Position numbers and translations under genes: made by a program
From: an uncultured Prevotella sp.
GTDB taxonomy: Bacteria > Bacteroidota > Bacteroidia > Bacteroidales > Bacteroidaceae
Direction: 5' to 3'
DNA: 32,204 nucleotides
NCBI GenBank assembly: GCA_939792625.1
Contig: CALNFG010000004.1
Coordinates: 1 to 32,204, forward strand
The notes under the pieces: model-generated
The model's database searches: none
What the model was told of the DNA's origin: nothing
Seen by the model: the letters and a program-made list of their open reading frames with translations, nothing else
In this document: in pieces, positions 19,929 to 28,689 of the stretch
How the letters are laid out: each line of letters opens with the position of its first letter
Numbering within the stretch: position 1 is the stretch's first letter

Positions 19929-19978
19929 AACGCCCCCTGAACTGCCGGCCGTATGGTCAGCCGTTCAGGGGGCGTTTT
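19929..19978 (+). terminator. Intrinsic terminator after GH2
   Basis: AACGCCCCCTGAAC (19929-19942) and GTTCAGGGGGCGTT (19963-19976) are perfect 14-bp arms followed by TT. Confidence 0.85.
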
Positions 19979-20148
19979 GTATCATCAGACTTCACGTTCG
20001 TTAACTGTTTCGCACCGTACAATTAACACATACTTTTAACATAAACCGGAAACTCCGTAACGGTTGCCGTAAGAAAAACCGTTGCGAACGGCATATAATA
20101 ACACAGAACAGCATGTCATTCACGCATGAAGACATCAAATCTCAACGG

Positions 20149-20229
20149 CAAAGATAACCTTTGACCTTGCCAAAGACTACTTTTAGCTAAGCAATACCTT
20201 ACCTTTTACGAAGCAAAAAGCAGCATTTT
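20149..20229. repeat. 22-bp-period array 2 of AAAA-N7-TTTT-like blocks
   Basis: Units start at 20149 (CAAAGATAACCTTTG), 20171 (CAAAGACTACTTTTA), 20193 (AATACCTTACCTTTT) and 20215 (AAAAAGCAGCATTTT); exact 22-bp steps, degenerate units. Confidence 0.7.
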
Positions 20230-20464
20230 ACATCCTAAGAGCAAAACGCAGACAGCGTTGTAAACTGTAATTACCTGACAGGCAAGCACATACCAAAAAC
20301 ACAGAAAAGCAATCATTTCCGAGAAAAATATTACAGAAGCACAAGCAGTATCATTTTAACAATACGGAATTAACAATTCAGACTTCAGTTGATTTAAAGT
20401 TGGTTAATCCTTCAAAGATTTTCTGAAAAAAGCAGGCGGACGATAAAGTACAATAAAGGCAATA

Positions 20465-20489
20465 ATGCGTCGTTATTTAAGTGACGCAT
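20465..20489. promoter_or_regulatory. Inverted repeat ATGCGTC-N11-GACGCAT upstream of the 1024-aa protein
   Basis: Perfect 7-bp arms, ending 27 bp before the ATG at 20517; candidate leader hairpin or operator. Confidence 0.35.
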
Positions 20490-20516
20490 GGTATGAAAAA
20501 ATAACACTAACCGTAT

Positions 20517-23500
20517 ATGAACAAATACTTAAAAAACATCTGCCTGGCGGTGACGACGCTGACGACGCTCGGCTCCGTACTGCCCGCCGAGGCAGGCAAA
20601 CAGAAAGAGGTGTACATACCGATGGACTATTCCACATGCGGTTACCACGCCTCTGAACAGGGTATTCCCGACGTTAGGAATTCCGTTTATGTGGAATGTA
20701 CCGACGGCGACAGTCATGCCGTCCTGCAGCGTGCCATCGACTACGTATCGTCACTCAAACCGGACAAAAACGGCAGCCGCGGTGCCGTGCTGCTCGGCGA
20801 AGGCACGTTCTATATAGACAGTCCGCTGCGCATCACCGCATCCGGAGTGGTGCTTAGAGGCTCGGGCCGCGGCAAGACCACCATCGTAAAGCGCGGAGTT
20901 GACCGCGGAGCGCTGCTCTACATAGAAGGCGGCCTGAGGATGAACGGCGGCGACACCATAACAATAGTCGGCGAGAAAACCTTTGCCGGAGCAACCACGC
21001 TGATGCTCGAATCGGCCAAAGGCCTGCAGGAGGGCGACCGCATACGCATAATAAGGCCGTCGACACGCGAGTGGATAGAGTCACTCAACTGTTACGACTT
21101 TGGCGGAGGACTTGACTATACGGGCTGGAAACCGTCTGACATCGACATCACATGGGACCGCACCGTAACAGCAGCCAACGGCAACAGCATAACAATAGAC
21201 GCACCCATCACCACAACGCTCGACGCCAAGTACGGCGGAGGATACATCGTGACGGGACACAACACGGCGGAGCTTACCGAGTGTGGCGTGGAAAACATCA
21301 CTCTCGAATCTGAACACAACACGTGGAACCCGAAAGACGAAGACCATTGCTGGGATGCGATATGGGTGGACAACGCACGCGACTGCTGGGTGCGCCGCGT
21401 GGATTTCAGGTACTTCGCAGGCAGTGCGGTAAATCTGCAGAAACAGACAAGCCGCATCACAGTGGAAGACTGCATAGCTTCAGAACCCGTGTCGGAAATA
21501 GGCGGATGGCGCCGCGGAGTGTTCATCACGCGCGGACAGCAGACTCTCATACAGAGATGTGTGTCACGCAAGGGCATACACGACTTTGCCGCAGGCTTCT
21601 GTGCGGCCGGTCCAAATGCCTTCGTGCAGTGTGAAGGCGAGGAGAGTCTCGGTTTCAGCGGCAGCATAGGCTCATGGGCTGCCGGACTGCTATTTGACAT
21701 CGTAAACATTGACGGCAACGATATATGTTTCAAGAATCTTGAACAGTTTCAGTTCGGTACCGGCTGGAACACAGCCAACAGCATGATGTGGCAGTGTACC
21801 GGCTCTACTCTTTACTGCTATTCACCCGACCCTGACAACCGCAGCAGTGCCAACGGATGCTGGGGAACACTGACCGGCAACGGCGAATGGACCAGCAGCA
21901 ACGACCATGTGCAGCCGCGCAGCCTGTTTTACGCACAGCTGGAAAAGCGTCTTGGCGACGGCAACGGCGTAAACGGATATGTACTTCCGCGCAACACCAA
22001 CGCGTCAAGCAGTCCTGAAATAGCACAGGCACAAGAGATGGCAAGACTGTCGCTCACCGTGCCGAGACTTACGCTCGAGATGTGGATCGACTCTGTGCCA
22101 TACACCGCAAGCACCGACCCGACGGGAGTAAAGAATATTAACAATGTGAAAGGAACTTACGGCGAACGGACAGACAATCGTCAGAAAGAAAACGTATTCG
22201 CAATAACCGACGGCCATATCACGGTAAACGGACGTCTCGTTACGGGCAACCGATATCAGATACCGTGGTGGTCGGGCCGCGTAAAGGACAACTTCGTAGC
22301 CAAAAGCGCCAAACCTGCCATAACGCGATTTGTACCGGGACGCGAGGGTACGGGCTGGACCGACCGCATCGATTCAGTTGTAAACTATCTCGACCGCAAC
22401 GGCTTCTGCATGCTCGACCACAACTACGGACTGTGGTACGACCTGCGCCGCACCGACCACGAACGCATCCGCCGCGCCGACGGCGACGTATGGGCACCGT
22501 TCTACGAGCAGCCTTTCTCACGCACAGGCACAGGCACCGCATGGGACGGACTCAGCCTGTACGACCTCACCAAGCCAAACAAATGGTACTGGGCACGTCT
22601 GAAAGAGTTTGCAGAAAAAGGCTCTGAACACGGCATCATGCTGTTCCACGAGAACTATTTCCAGCACAACATCCTTGAAGCAGGCGCCCACTGGGTAGAC
22701 TGTCCGTGGCGTACGGTAAACAACGTTAACGGCACAGACTTCCCTGAGCCGGTGCCATTTACGGGTGACAAGCGCATTTTCATGGCCGAACAGTTCTACA
22801 ACACAGACAATCCCGTGCTTCGCCCGCTGCACAAACAGTACATCCGCCAATGTCTCGAGAACTTCAAAGACGACGACAACGTTGTCCAGCTGATAAGCGA
22901 GGAATACACCGGTCCCCTGCACTTTACGCGCTTCTGGCTGGAAACGATAGCCGAATGGGAGCGTGAGACGGGCCGCCACCCGATGATAGCCCTAAGCTGC
23001 CCCAAAGACGCACAGGACGCAATACTGGCCGACCCGGAACTGGCAAAAGTGGTAGACATAATAGATATAAGGTACTGGCACTACAACACACAGGGCCTTT
23101 GGGCACCGCCTGCAGGCCACAACATGGCTCCGCGACAGTTCATGCGCAAGATGAAAGTGGGCAAAACGGGCTTTACCGAGGCATACAAGGCCGTAAAAGA
23201 ATACCGTACGAAATACCCCGACAAGGCCGTAACCTTCTTTGCACAACAATATCCGCAGTACGGATGGGCCATACTCATGGCCGGAGGCTCATGCCCCAAC
23301 ATACCCGTAAAAGACGCGAAATTTCTTGGTGATGTAGCGAAAATGAACTACATCTGCGGCGAAGGTGACTCAGACAGCCAGATCATAGGTGCCGCCGGAA
23401 CAGGATATGTAATATACAGCCACGGCAGCAACCGGGTTAAAGTGGATGCCGAAGCCGGAAAATACAACCTGCACACAGTAGGCATAGACGACGGGGAAAT

Positions 23501-23591
23501 CAAGACAATAAAGAAAAGCGTGAAAATCAACGGAACATACATAATCGACGGCAACGGCAAGAATACCGTCTATTGGTTGGAAAGATTATAA
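20517..23591 (+). CDS. Secreted multidomain protein: N-terminal pectate-lyase-like beta-helix plus C-terminal TIM-barrel-like (DUF6298-like) glycosidase candidate
   Basis: Signal peptide; YIPMDYSTCGYHASEQGIPDV, LLGEGTFYIDSPLRITASGVVLRGSGRGKTTI (pectate-lyase superfamily start), beta-helix-like repeats to about residue 450, then FVPGREGTGWTDRIDSVVNYLDRNGFCMLDHNYGLWYDLRRTDHERIRR...MLFHENYFQHN...VVQLISEEYTGPLHF. DUF number is from memory and unverified. Confidence 0.65.
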   Translation: MNKYLKNICLAVTTLTTLGSVLPAEAGKQKEVYIPMDYSTCGYHASEQGIPDVRNSVYVECTDGDSHAVLQRAIDYVSSLKPDKNGSRGAVLLGEGTFYIDSPLRITASGVVLRGSGRGKTTIVKRGVDRGALLYIEGGLRMNGGDTITIVGEKTFAGATTLMLESAKGLQEGDRIRIIRPSTREWIESLNCYDFGGGLDYTGWKPSDIDITWDRTVTAANGNSITIDAPITTTLDAKYGGGYIVTGHNTAELTECGVENITLESEHNTWNPKDEDHCWDAIWVDNARDCWVRRVDFRYFAGSAVNLQKQTSRITVEDCIASEPVSEIGGWRRGVFITRGQQTLIQRCVSRKGIHDFAAGFCAAGPNAFVQCEGEESLGFSGSIGSWAAGLLFDIVNIDGNDICFKNLEQFQFGTGWNTANSMMWQCTGSTLYCYSPDPDNRSSANGCWGTLTGNGEWTSSNDHVQPRSLFYAQLEKRLGDGNGVNGYVLPRNTNASSSPEIAQAQEMARLSLTVPRLTLEMWIDSVPYTASTDPTGVKNINNVKGTYGERTDNRQKENVFAITDGHITVNGRLVTGNRYQIPWWSGRVKDNFVAKSAKPAITRFVPGREGTGWTDRIDSVVNYLDRNGFCMLDHNYGLWYDLRRTDHERIRRADGDVWAPFYEQPFSRTGTGTAWDGLSLYDLTKPNKWYWARLKEFAEKGSEHGIMLFHENYFQHNILEAGAHWVDCPWRTVNNVNGTDFPEPVPFTGDKRIFMAEQFYNTDNPVLRPLHKQYIRQCLENFKDDDNVVQLISEEYTGPLHFTRFWLETIAEWERETGRHPMIALSCPKDAQDAILADPELAKVVDIIDIRYWHYNTQGLWAPPAGHNMAPRQFMRKMKVGKTGFTEAYKAVKEYRTKYPDKAVTFFAQQYPQYGWAILMAGGSCPNIPVKDAKFLGDVAKMNYICGEGDSDSQIIGAAGTGYVIYSHGSNRVKVDAEAGKYNLHTVGIDDGEIKTIKKSVKINGTYIIDGNGKNTVYWLERL

Positions 23592-23613
23592 CATAATTCT
23601 TGAATTTACTGAT

Positions 23614-23649
23614 AACTGATATTGAATTGACACCTCAATATCAGTTTTT
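23614..23649 (+). terminator. Intrinsic terminator
   Basis: AACTGATATTGA (23614-23625) and TCAATATCAGTT (23635-23646) are perfect 12-bp arms followed by a T-run. Confidence 0.85.
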
Positions 23650-23695
23650 CTTGTTTATAAACCAATTTTTCCCAAACATTTTGCGCTCACACAGC

Positions 23696-23703
23696 TATCT
23701 TTG
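23696..23703 (+). promoter_or_regulatory. Candidate -7 element of the sigma-factor gene
   Basis: TATCTTTG matches TAnnTTTG, 20 bp upstream of the ATG; the upstream TTTG at 23680 is too close for consensus spacing. Confidence 0.45.
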
Positions 23704-23723
23704 CACGAAAAGAACTAAAACCT

Positions 23724-24236
23724 ATGATCAACTTTACCGAACTTTACGACAAGACTATTGACGACCTGTTTGCGTTTGGAGGCAAATTCACTTCCGACCG
23801 CGAGATGATAAAAGACTGCATACAGGACGTATTCGTAAAACTATATACTAAAAGGAATGAACTGGACACGGTGACAAACATCGAGTCGTATCTGTACGTA
23901 TCTCTAAAGAATAGGATAAACGACGAGTTCCGCCATAACAACCATATATGCGACAACGAAATTGATGACAAGCAGATGAAGTCGATTTCAGACGACAGCG
24001 AAGCTTATGACATGGAGCGCATAGAGGAAGAACGCAAAAAGACAAACAAGCTGAACGAATTTGTAAAATGTCTGTCGCCGCGTCAGCAGCAGATAATAAG
24101 GCTTTATTATATAGAGCAGCGCAAATATGACGATATCTGCCAGATAATGGGCATCAATTACCAGTCGGTAAGAAACCTCATGCACCGCAGTTTGTTAAGA
24201 TTACGCTGTTTAGCTGCAAGAACAGGCACAGTTTAA
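23724..24236 (+). CDS. ECF-type RNA polymerase sigma factor (sigma-70 family)
   Basis: IKDCIQDVFVKLYTKRNELDTVTNIESYLYVSLKNRINDEFR (sigma2) and FVKCLSPRQQQIIRLYYIEQRKYDDICQIMGINYQSVRNLMHRSLLRLR (sigma4). Confidence 0.93.
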   Translation: MINFTELYDKTIDDLFAFGGKFTSDREMIKDCIQDVFVKLYTKRNELDTVTNIESYLYVSLKNRINDEFRHNNHICDNEIDDKQMKSISDDSEAYDMERIEEERKKTNKLNEFVKCLSPRQQQIIRLYYIEQRKYDDICQIMGINYQSVRNLMHRSLLRLRCLAARTGTV

Positions 24237-24274
24237 AGAGTACATAAACACCGGTTTGCCGTCATTATATAAAA

Positions 24275-24433
24275 ATGAAGAAGATGGCAAACAAACAAAA
24301 TATAAAGAAAGCAGTACACAAACTGCTGCGAAACGGAAAAAACGGAATGCCCAAATTGAGCATGAAAGAAAAAAAAGAGCTGAAAGAGAGAATACTGCTC
24401 GCAATAAAGACAGCACAATGTGAAAACACATAG
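24275..24433 (+). CDS. Small basic 52-aa ORF downstream of the ECF sigma factor
   Basis: MKKMANKQNIKKAVHKLLRNGKNGMPKLSMKEKKELKERILLAIKTAQCENT*. Below the ORF-track length cutoff; lies between the sigma gene and the terminator at 24458. Confidence 0.4.
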   Translation: MKKMANKQNIKKAVHKLLRNGKNGMPKLSMKEKKELKERILLAIKTAQCENT

Positions 24434-24457
24434 TCATAAATTTCATCATACATTGGT

Positions 24458-24510
24458 AAGCGAACGACCACGTGATTATTTACAATCAATGGCCGTTCGC
24501 TTGCTTTTTG
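24458..24510 (+). terminator. Intrinsic-terminator-like hairpin after the sigma factor/small ORF
   Basis: AAGCGAACG (24458-24466) and CGTTCGCTT (24494-24502) are perfect 9-bp arms followed by GCTTTTTG. Confidence 0.7.
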
Positions 24511-24755
24511 ATTACACTATGCCATTTATCGGATTTATTCCGACACAACTGAAAATCATATACTGACCAACAAACAAATACTGTCCGCAAACAAACGGGA
24601 ATCCCGAACAAGGCTTCAACTTGTATGAAACCTGAATAATACGGTAAGGCAAAGACGGCCGAAATACATGCAAAACAGATTTTAATCATGGCAAAAAGCA
24701 AATCCATCGATTATAAACAGTACAAAAACGATTTTCCTACGTCTATTAAACAATT

Positions 24756-25622
24756 ATGAAACGTTTATTTATCACCTTATTGATATTGACTGCCGGAATA
24801 ATAGTTCCGGAGTCGATCCTTGCACAACAGCGCTACCAAATCGGAGTATGCGACTGGATGGTACTCAAACGTCAGAAGCTCGGAGAATTTAAACTGGCTC
24901 ACGAGTTAGGTTGCGACGGTATTGAAATGGATATGGGCGGTTTAGGCCGGCGTGTTTCGTTTGACAACAAAATGCGTGACCCTGAGTCGGTACGTGTGTT
25001 CACCAATATGGCCGACAGTTTTGGCATAAAGATAGGTGCAGTGGCCATGTCCGGCTTTTACGGCCAAAGCTTCGCCAAGAAAGAAAGCTGGCGATGGCTG
25101 ATACAGGACTGTCTCAACACAATGGAAAAAATGGGGGCACGCGTGGCATTTCTGCCTCTCGGCGGTTGCGGCAACAACTGGGCTGACTCCATTCCCCTGC
25201 GCCAACAGATTGTATGGCGGCTGCGCGAGGCCGGAGACATGGCCAAGGCACGCGGCATGGTGATAGGAATAGACACTCCGCTTGATGCCGAAGACAACAT
25301 CAAGCTGCTCGACGAGATAGGTTCAGACGGCATAAAGATATTTTACAAGTTCCAGACGGCTGTTGAGTATAAGCGTGACATAGCCAAAGAAATAAAGACA
25401 TTGGGCAAAGACCGTATCTGTGCCATACATGCAAGCAACACCGACGGCGTATGGCTGCGCAATGACAAAGCCATAAACATGAAAAAAATCAAGAAAGCAC
25501 TTGACGAAACCGGATGGTCGGGATGGCTCTTCGTGGAACGCAGCAGAGACGTCAACCATGTACGAGACGTTAAGCTCAACTACGGCGAAAATGTTAAATA
25601 TTTAAAAGAAATACTGCAATGA
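24756..25622 (+). CDS. Secreted sugar phosphate isomerase/epimerase-like (xylose isomerase-like) TIM barrel
   Basis: Signal peptide MKRLFITLLILTAGIIVPESILAQ; GVCDWMVLKRQKLGEFKLAHELGCDGIEMDMGGLG, GIDTPLDAEDNIKLLDEIGSDGIKIFYKFQ, GWSGWLFVERSRD. Confidence 0.85.
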   Translation: MKRLFITLLILTAGIIVPESILAQQRYQIGVCDWMVLKRQKLGEFKLAHELGCDGIEMDMGGLGRRVSFDNKMRDPESVRVFTNMADSFGIKIGAVAMSGFYGQSFAKKESWRWLIQDCLNTMEKMGARVAFLPLGGCGNNWADSIPLRQQIVWRLREAGDMAKARGMVIGIDTPLDAEDNIKLLDEIGSDGIKIFYKFQTAVEYKRDIAKEIKTLGKDRICAIHASNTDGVWLRNDKAINMKKIKKALDETGWSGWLFVERSRDVNHVRDVKLNYGENVKYLKEILQ

Positions 25623-26284
25623 GAACTTTTTTAACTATTTTTGTAACGCTAATAACATTAAGCGCTACTAACGCACAGACATTCAAATTAAATTCTGACG
25701 GCCGAGACCAAGATTACGTGAACACTATTCTTGGCAGGGCAAAGAAAGTGACCGATGCCCTAAACATAAGCGGAACAGACAAAGGCACACAAGTTATGAA
25801 CATCGTGGCCAACCGCTATTTCGAGCTGAACGACATCTACGAAGAACGTGACAGCCTGAAAGAAGCGGCATCAAAACTTACCGGCGACGCAAAGAAACAG
25901 GCACAAGCCTTTGCCGAAGCACAAAAGGACAGTAAGTTGTACCGCAGCCACTTCGCTTTCGATGCCAACCTGTCACTATTGCTCGATGCGGCAGGTATAG
26001 AGACCGTAAAAGATGTCATGACATACAATGTGGTAAAAGTGACTTACGACGCACAGTGTGACATGATACCCACACTAAAGGAAGAAGAAAAAGCGCAGAT
26101 ACTGGCATGGCTGAAAGAGGCACGCGAATTTGCCATCGACGCCGAAAGTTCAAAGAAAAAACACGAAGCCTTCGGCAAATACAAAGGCCGCATAAACAAC
26201 TATCTCAGCAAGCGCGGATATGACCTGACCAAAGAACGTGAAGAGTGGGCAAAAAGAGTTAAGGCCAGAGGAGGCACTCTGTGA
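25619..26284 (+). CDS. DUF3826-like secreted protein
   Basis: Signal peptide MRTFLTIFVTLITLSATNAQ; DQDYVNTILGRAKKVTDAL, NIVANRYFELNDIYEERD, GRINNYLSKRGYDLTKEREEW. Start overlaps the upstream stop (ATGA). Confidence 0.75.
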   Translation: MRTFLTIFVTLITLSATNAQTFKLNSDGRDQDYVNTILGRAKKVTDALNISGTDKGTQVMNIVANRYFELNDIYEERDSLKEAASKLTGDAKKQAQAFAEAQKDSKLYRSHFAFDANLSLLLDAAGIETVKDVMTYNVVKVTYDAQCDMIPTLKEEEKAQILAWLKEAREFAIDAESSKKKHEAFGKYKGRINNYLSKRGYDLTKEREEWAKRVKARGGTL

Positions 26285-26584
26285 TTCATGATTCATAATT
26301 CACAATTCATAATTGGGATGCGCAACTTAATATAGCCGGACTACATGACCTCCGGCTGACAATAATGAACGAAGGATTAAGAATATGAATAAAACCAAAG
26401 GCTACGCAACTCAACTATAAATAAAACATAAAAAACGAAATCTACACAACTACATAAATACAAATAAACTATCAAAGATAAAGAAAAGCCGTGCATACCC
26501 GGTTATGAATTGTGAGACATGAAACATTAATAAATGGAGCGGACAAAGCATGCGCCAATGATTATGAACTACGAACCGTAAATT

Positions 26585-28669
26585 ATGAAGTATAAGACTC
26601 AACTGCTAACCATCATGATATCAGCTGCCGCAGTCATACCGGCCGCGGCCCAGAAAAACGGCATTACAGACACACGTAACAGCAAGTACGCCGTAATAAA
26701 CTCAACTCCAATTGATGCCGTAAAATGGACAGGCGGATTCTGGGGTGAACGCTTCGGCGTATTCAGCGGTACATCCCTGCAGAGCATGTGGGCTACGTGG
26801 AAATCTGACAAAGGCCACAGTTATAACAACTTTCTCATTGCCGCAGGCGAAAAGAAAGGTAAGCGCCACGGCCCTCCTTTCCACGACGGCGACATGTATA
26901 AATGGCTCGAAGCTGTTGCTGCCGTCTACGCTGTCAACAAAGACCCACAGCTGGAAAGCATCATGGACAGCGTGATAACACTCATTGCCAAGGCACAACG
27001 CCCTGACGGTTATCTGCACACACCCGTCGTTATAGCCGAAATAAACAAGAAAGCTGTGCAAGACGAAGAAAAAGAGAACGAGACCATCGGCACCAAAGTT
27101 GGTACCAGCAAAGACGGACGCTTCGGCAATCCGCTCAACTTCGAGGCCTATAATCTCGGCCACCTCATCACGGCCGGCATAATCCATCGCCGCGCCACGG
27201 GTAAAAACACCCTCTTTGACTGTGCAGTAAAGGCTGCCGACTGCCTTTACGACTTCTACATGAATCCGTCGACCGACGCACTTGAGAAAGGCGTCATTTG
27301 TCCGTCACACTACATGGCGATAACCGAAATGTACCGCGAGACGGGCAATCCAAAATACCTCGAACTGTCAAAACAGCTGATTAACATACGCGACAGTGTG
27401 AAAAACGGCACTGACGACAATCAGGATCGCATACCTTTCCGCCAGCAGTACAAGGCCATGGGCCACTCTGTCAGAGCCAATTATCTTTATGCCGGCGTAG
27501 CCGACCTTTACGTAGAAGATGGCGAAGCACAACTGAAAAGCAACCTTGACTCCATCTGGGATGACATAGTATATCGCAAGATGTACATCAACGGAGCATG
27601 CGGCGCACTCTATGACGGCACTTCGCCCGACGGCACCGAGTACAAACCGGACCTCATACAGAAAGTTCATCAGAGCTACGGACGACCATACCAGCTGCCC
27701 CACTCCACCGCACACAACGAGACTTGTGCCAACATAGGCAACATGCTGCTCAACTGGCGCCTGTTCCAGACCACAGCCGATGCAAAATACACTGACCTCG
27801 TGGAGAACTGTCTCTTCAACAGCATACTCTGCGGAATAAGTCTTGACGGAACAAAATACTTTTATACCAACGCTCTGCGTGCCACTGACGAACTGCCATA
27901 CAAGCTGCGCTGGCCCAAAGAGCGCGTGGAATATATAAGCTGCTTCTGCTGTCCGCCCAACACGCTGCGCACTCTCTGCGAGGCTCAAGACTACGCATAC
28001 AGCGTGGGTAAAAACGAAATATACGTCAATCTTTACGGCGAAAATACCCTTGAAACCAAACTCGAAAGCATAGGCGAGATAGCCATAGCACAGCACACGG
28101 ACTATCCCTGGAACGGCAACGTGGCACTGACCGTAACCAAGCTGAAAGGCAAAAAAGACTTTACCCTGAAGCTCCGCATACCCGCATGGTGTGCCAATGC
28201 AGTGATAAAAGTCAACGGTGAGCAGGTAAACACCGACGTTGCGAGCGAAAGCTATGCCTCCATTACACGCCAATGGAAGAAAGGCGACGTAGTGACTCTT
28301 GACATGCCGATGGAAGCCAAACTGATAGAAGCCAACCCTCTGGTAGAAGAATGTCGCGGACAGGTTGCCGTACAGCGCGGCCCAGTTATCTACTGTCTGG
28401 AAAGCAACGACCTTAACGGGGCAGACATCGACAACATCGCCATACCTGCCGACGCCCAGTTCAAGCCCGTAGAGGTAAACATCGCAGGCAGCAGGATAAC
28501 AGCACTCGAAACCGAAGCTGTCGACCGCAGCGAAGCCTCATGGACAAACACCTTGTACAGGGAGATTGGCAAAAACAAGAAGACGGTGAAAATACGTCTC
28601 ATTCCATATTACGCATGGGGCAACAGAGGCAAAAGCGAAATGACCGTATGGATGCCCGTAGAACTTTAA
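26585..28669 (+). CDS. GH127-like (DUF1680) beta-L-arabinofuranosidase candidate, secreted
   Basis: VKWTGGFWGERFGVF, DGDMYKWLEAVAAVYA, AQRPDGYLHTPVV, NFEAYNLGHLITAGIIHRRATGK, HNETCANIGNMLLNWRLF, cysteine cluster YISCFCCPPNTLRT characteristic of GH127. Confidence 0.9.
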   Translation: MKYKTQLLTIMISAAAVIPAAAQKNGITDTRNSKYAVINSTPIDAVKWTGGFWGERFGVFSGTSLQSMWATWKSDKGHSYNNFLIAAGEKKGKRHGPPFHDGDMYKWLEAVAAVYAVNKDPQLESIMDSVITLIAKAQRPDGYLHTPVVIAEINKKAVQDEEKENETIGTKVGTSKDGRFGNPLNFEAYNLGHLITAGIIHRRATGKNTLFDCAVKAADCLYDFYMNPSTDALEKGVICPSHYMAITEMYRETGNPKYLELSKQLINIRDSVKNGTDDNQDRIPFRQQYKAMGHSVRANYLYAGVADLYVEDGEAQLKSNLDSIWDDIVYRKMYINGACGALYDGTSPDGTEYKPDLIQKVHQSYGRPYQLPHSTAHNETCANIGNMLLNWRLFQTTADAKYTDLVENCLFNSILCGISLDGTKYFYTNALRATDELPYKLRWPKERVEYISCFCCPPNTLRTLCEAQDYAYSVGKNEIYVNLYGENTLETKLESIGEIAIAQHTDYPWNGNVALTVTKLKGKKDFTLKLRIPAWCANAVIKVNGEQVNTDVASESYASITRQWKKGDVVTLDMPMEAKLIEANPLVEECRGQVAVQRGPVIYCLESNDLNGADIDNIAIPADAQFKPVEVNIAGSRITALETEAVDRSEASWTNTLYREIGKNKKTVKIRLIPYYAWGNRGKSEMTVWMPVEL

Positions 28670-28689
28670 TAAAAGCCAAACATTACATA

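Noticed and set aside
27368-28273. 301-aa minus-strand ORF antisense to GH127
   Set aside because: Overlaps a well-supported CDS; translation is low-complexity in V/F/Y/C with no family motif.
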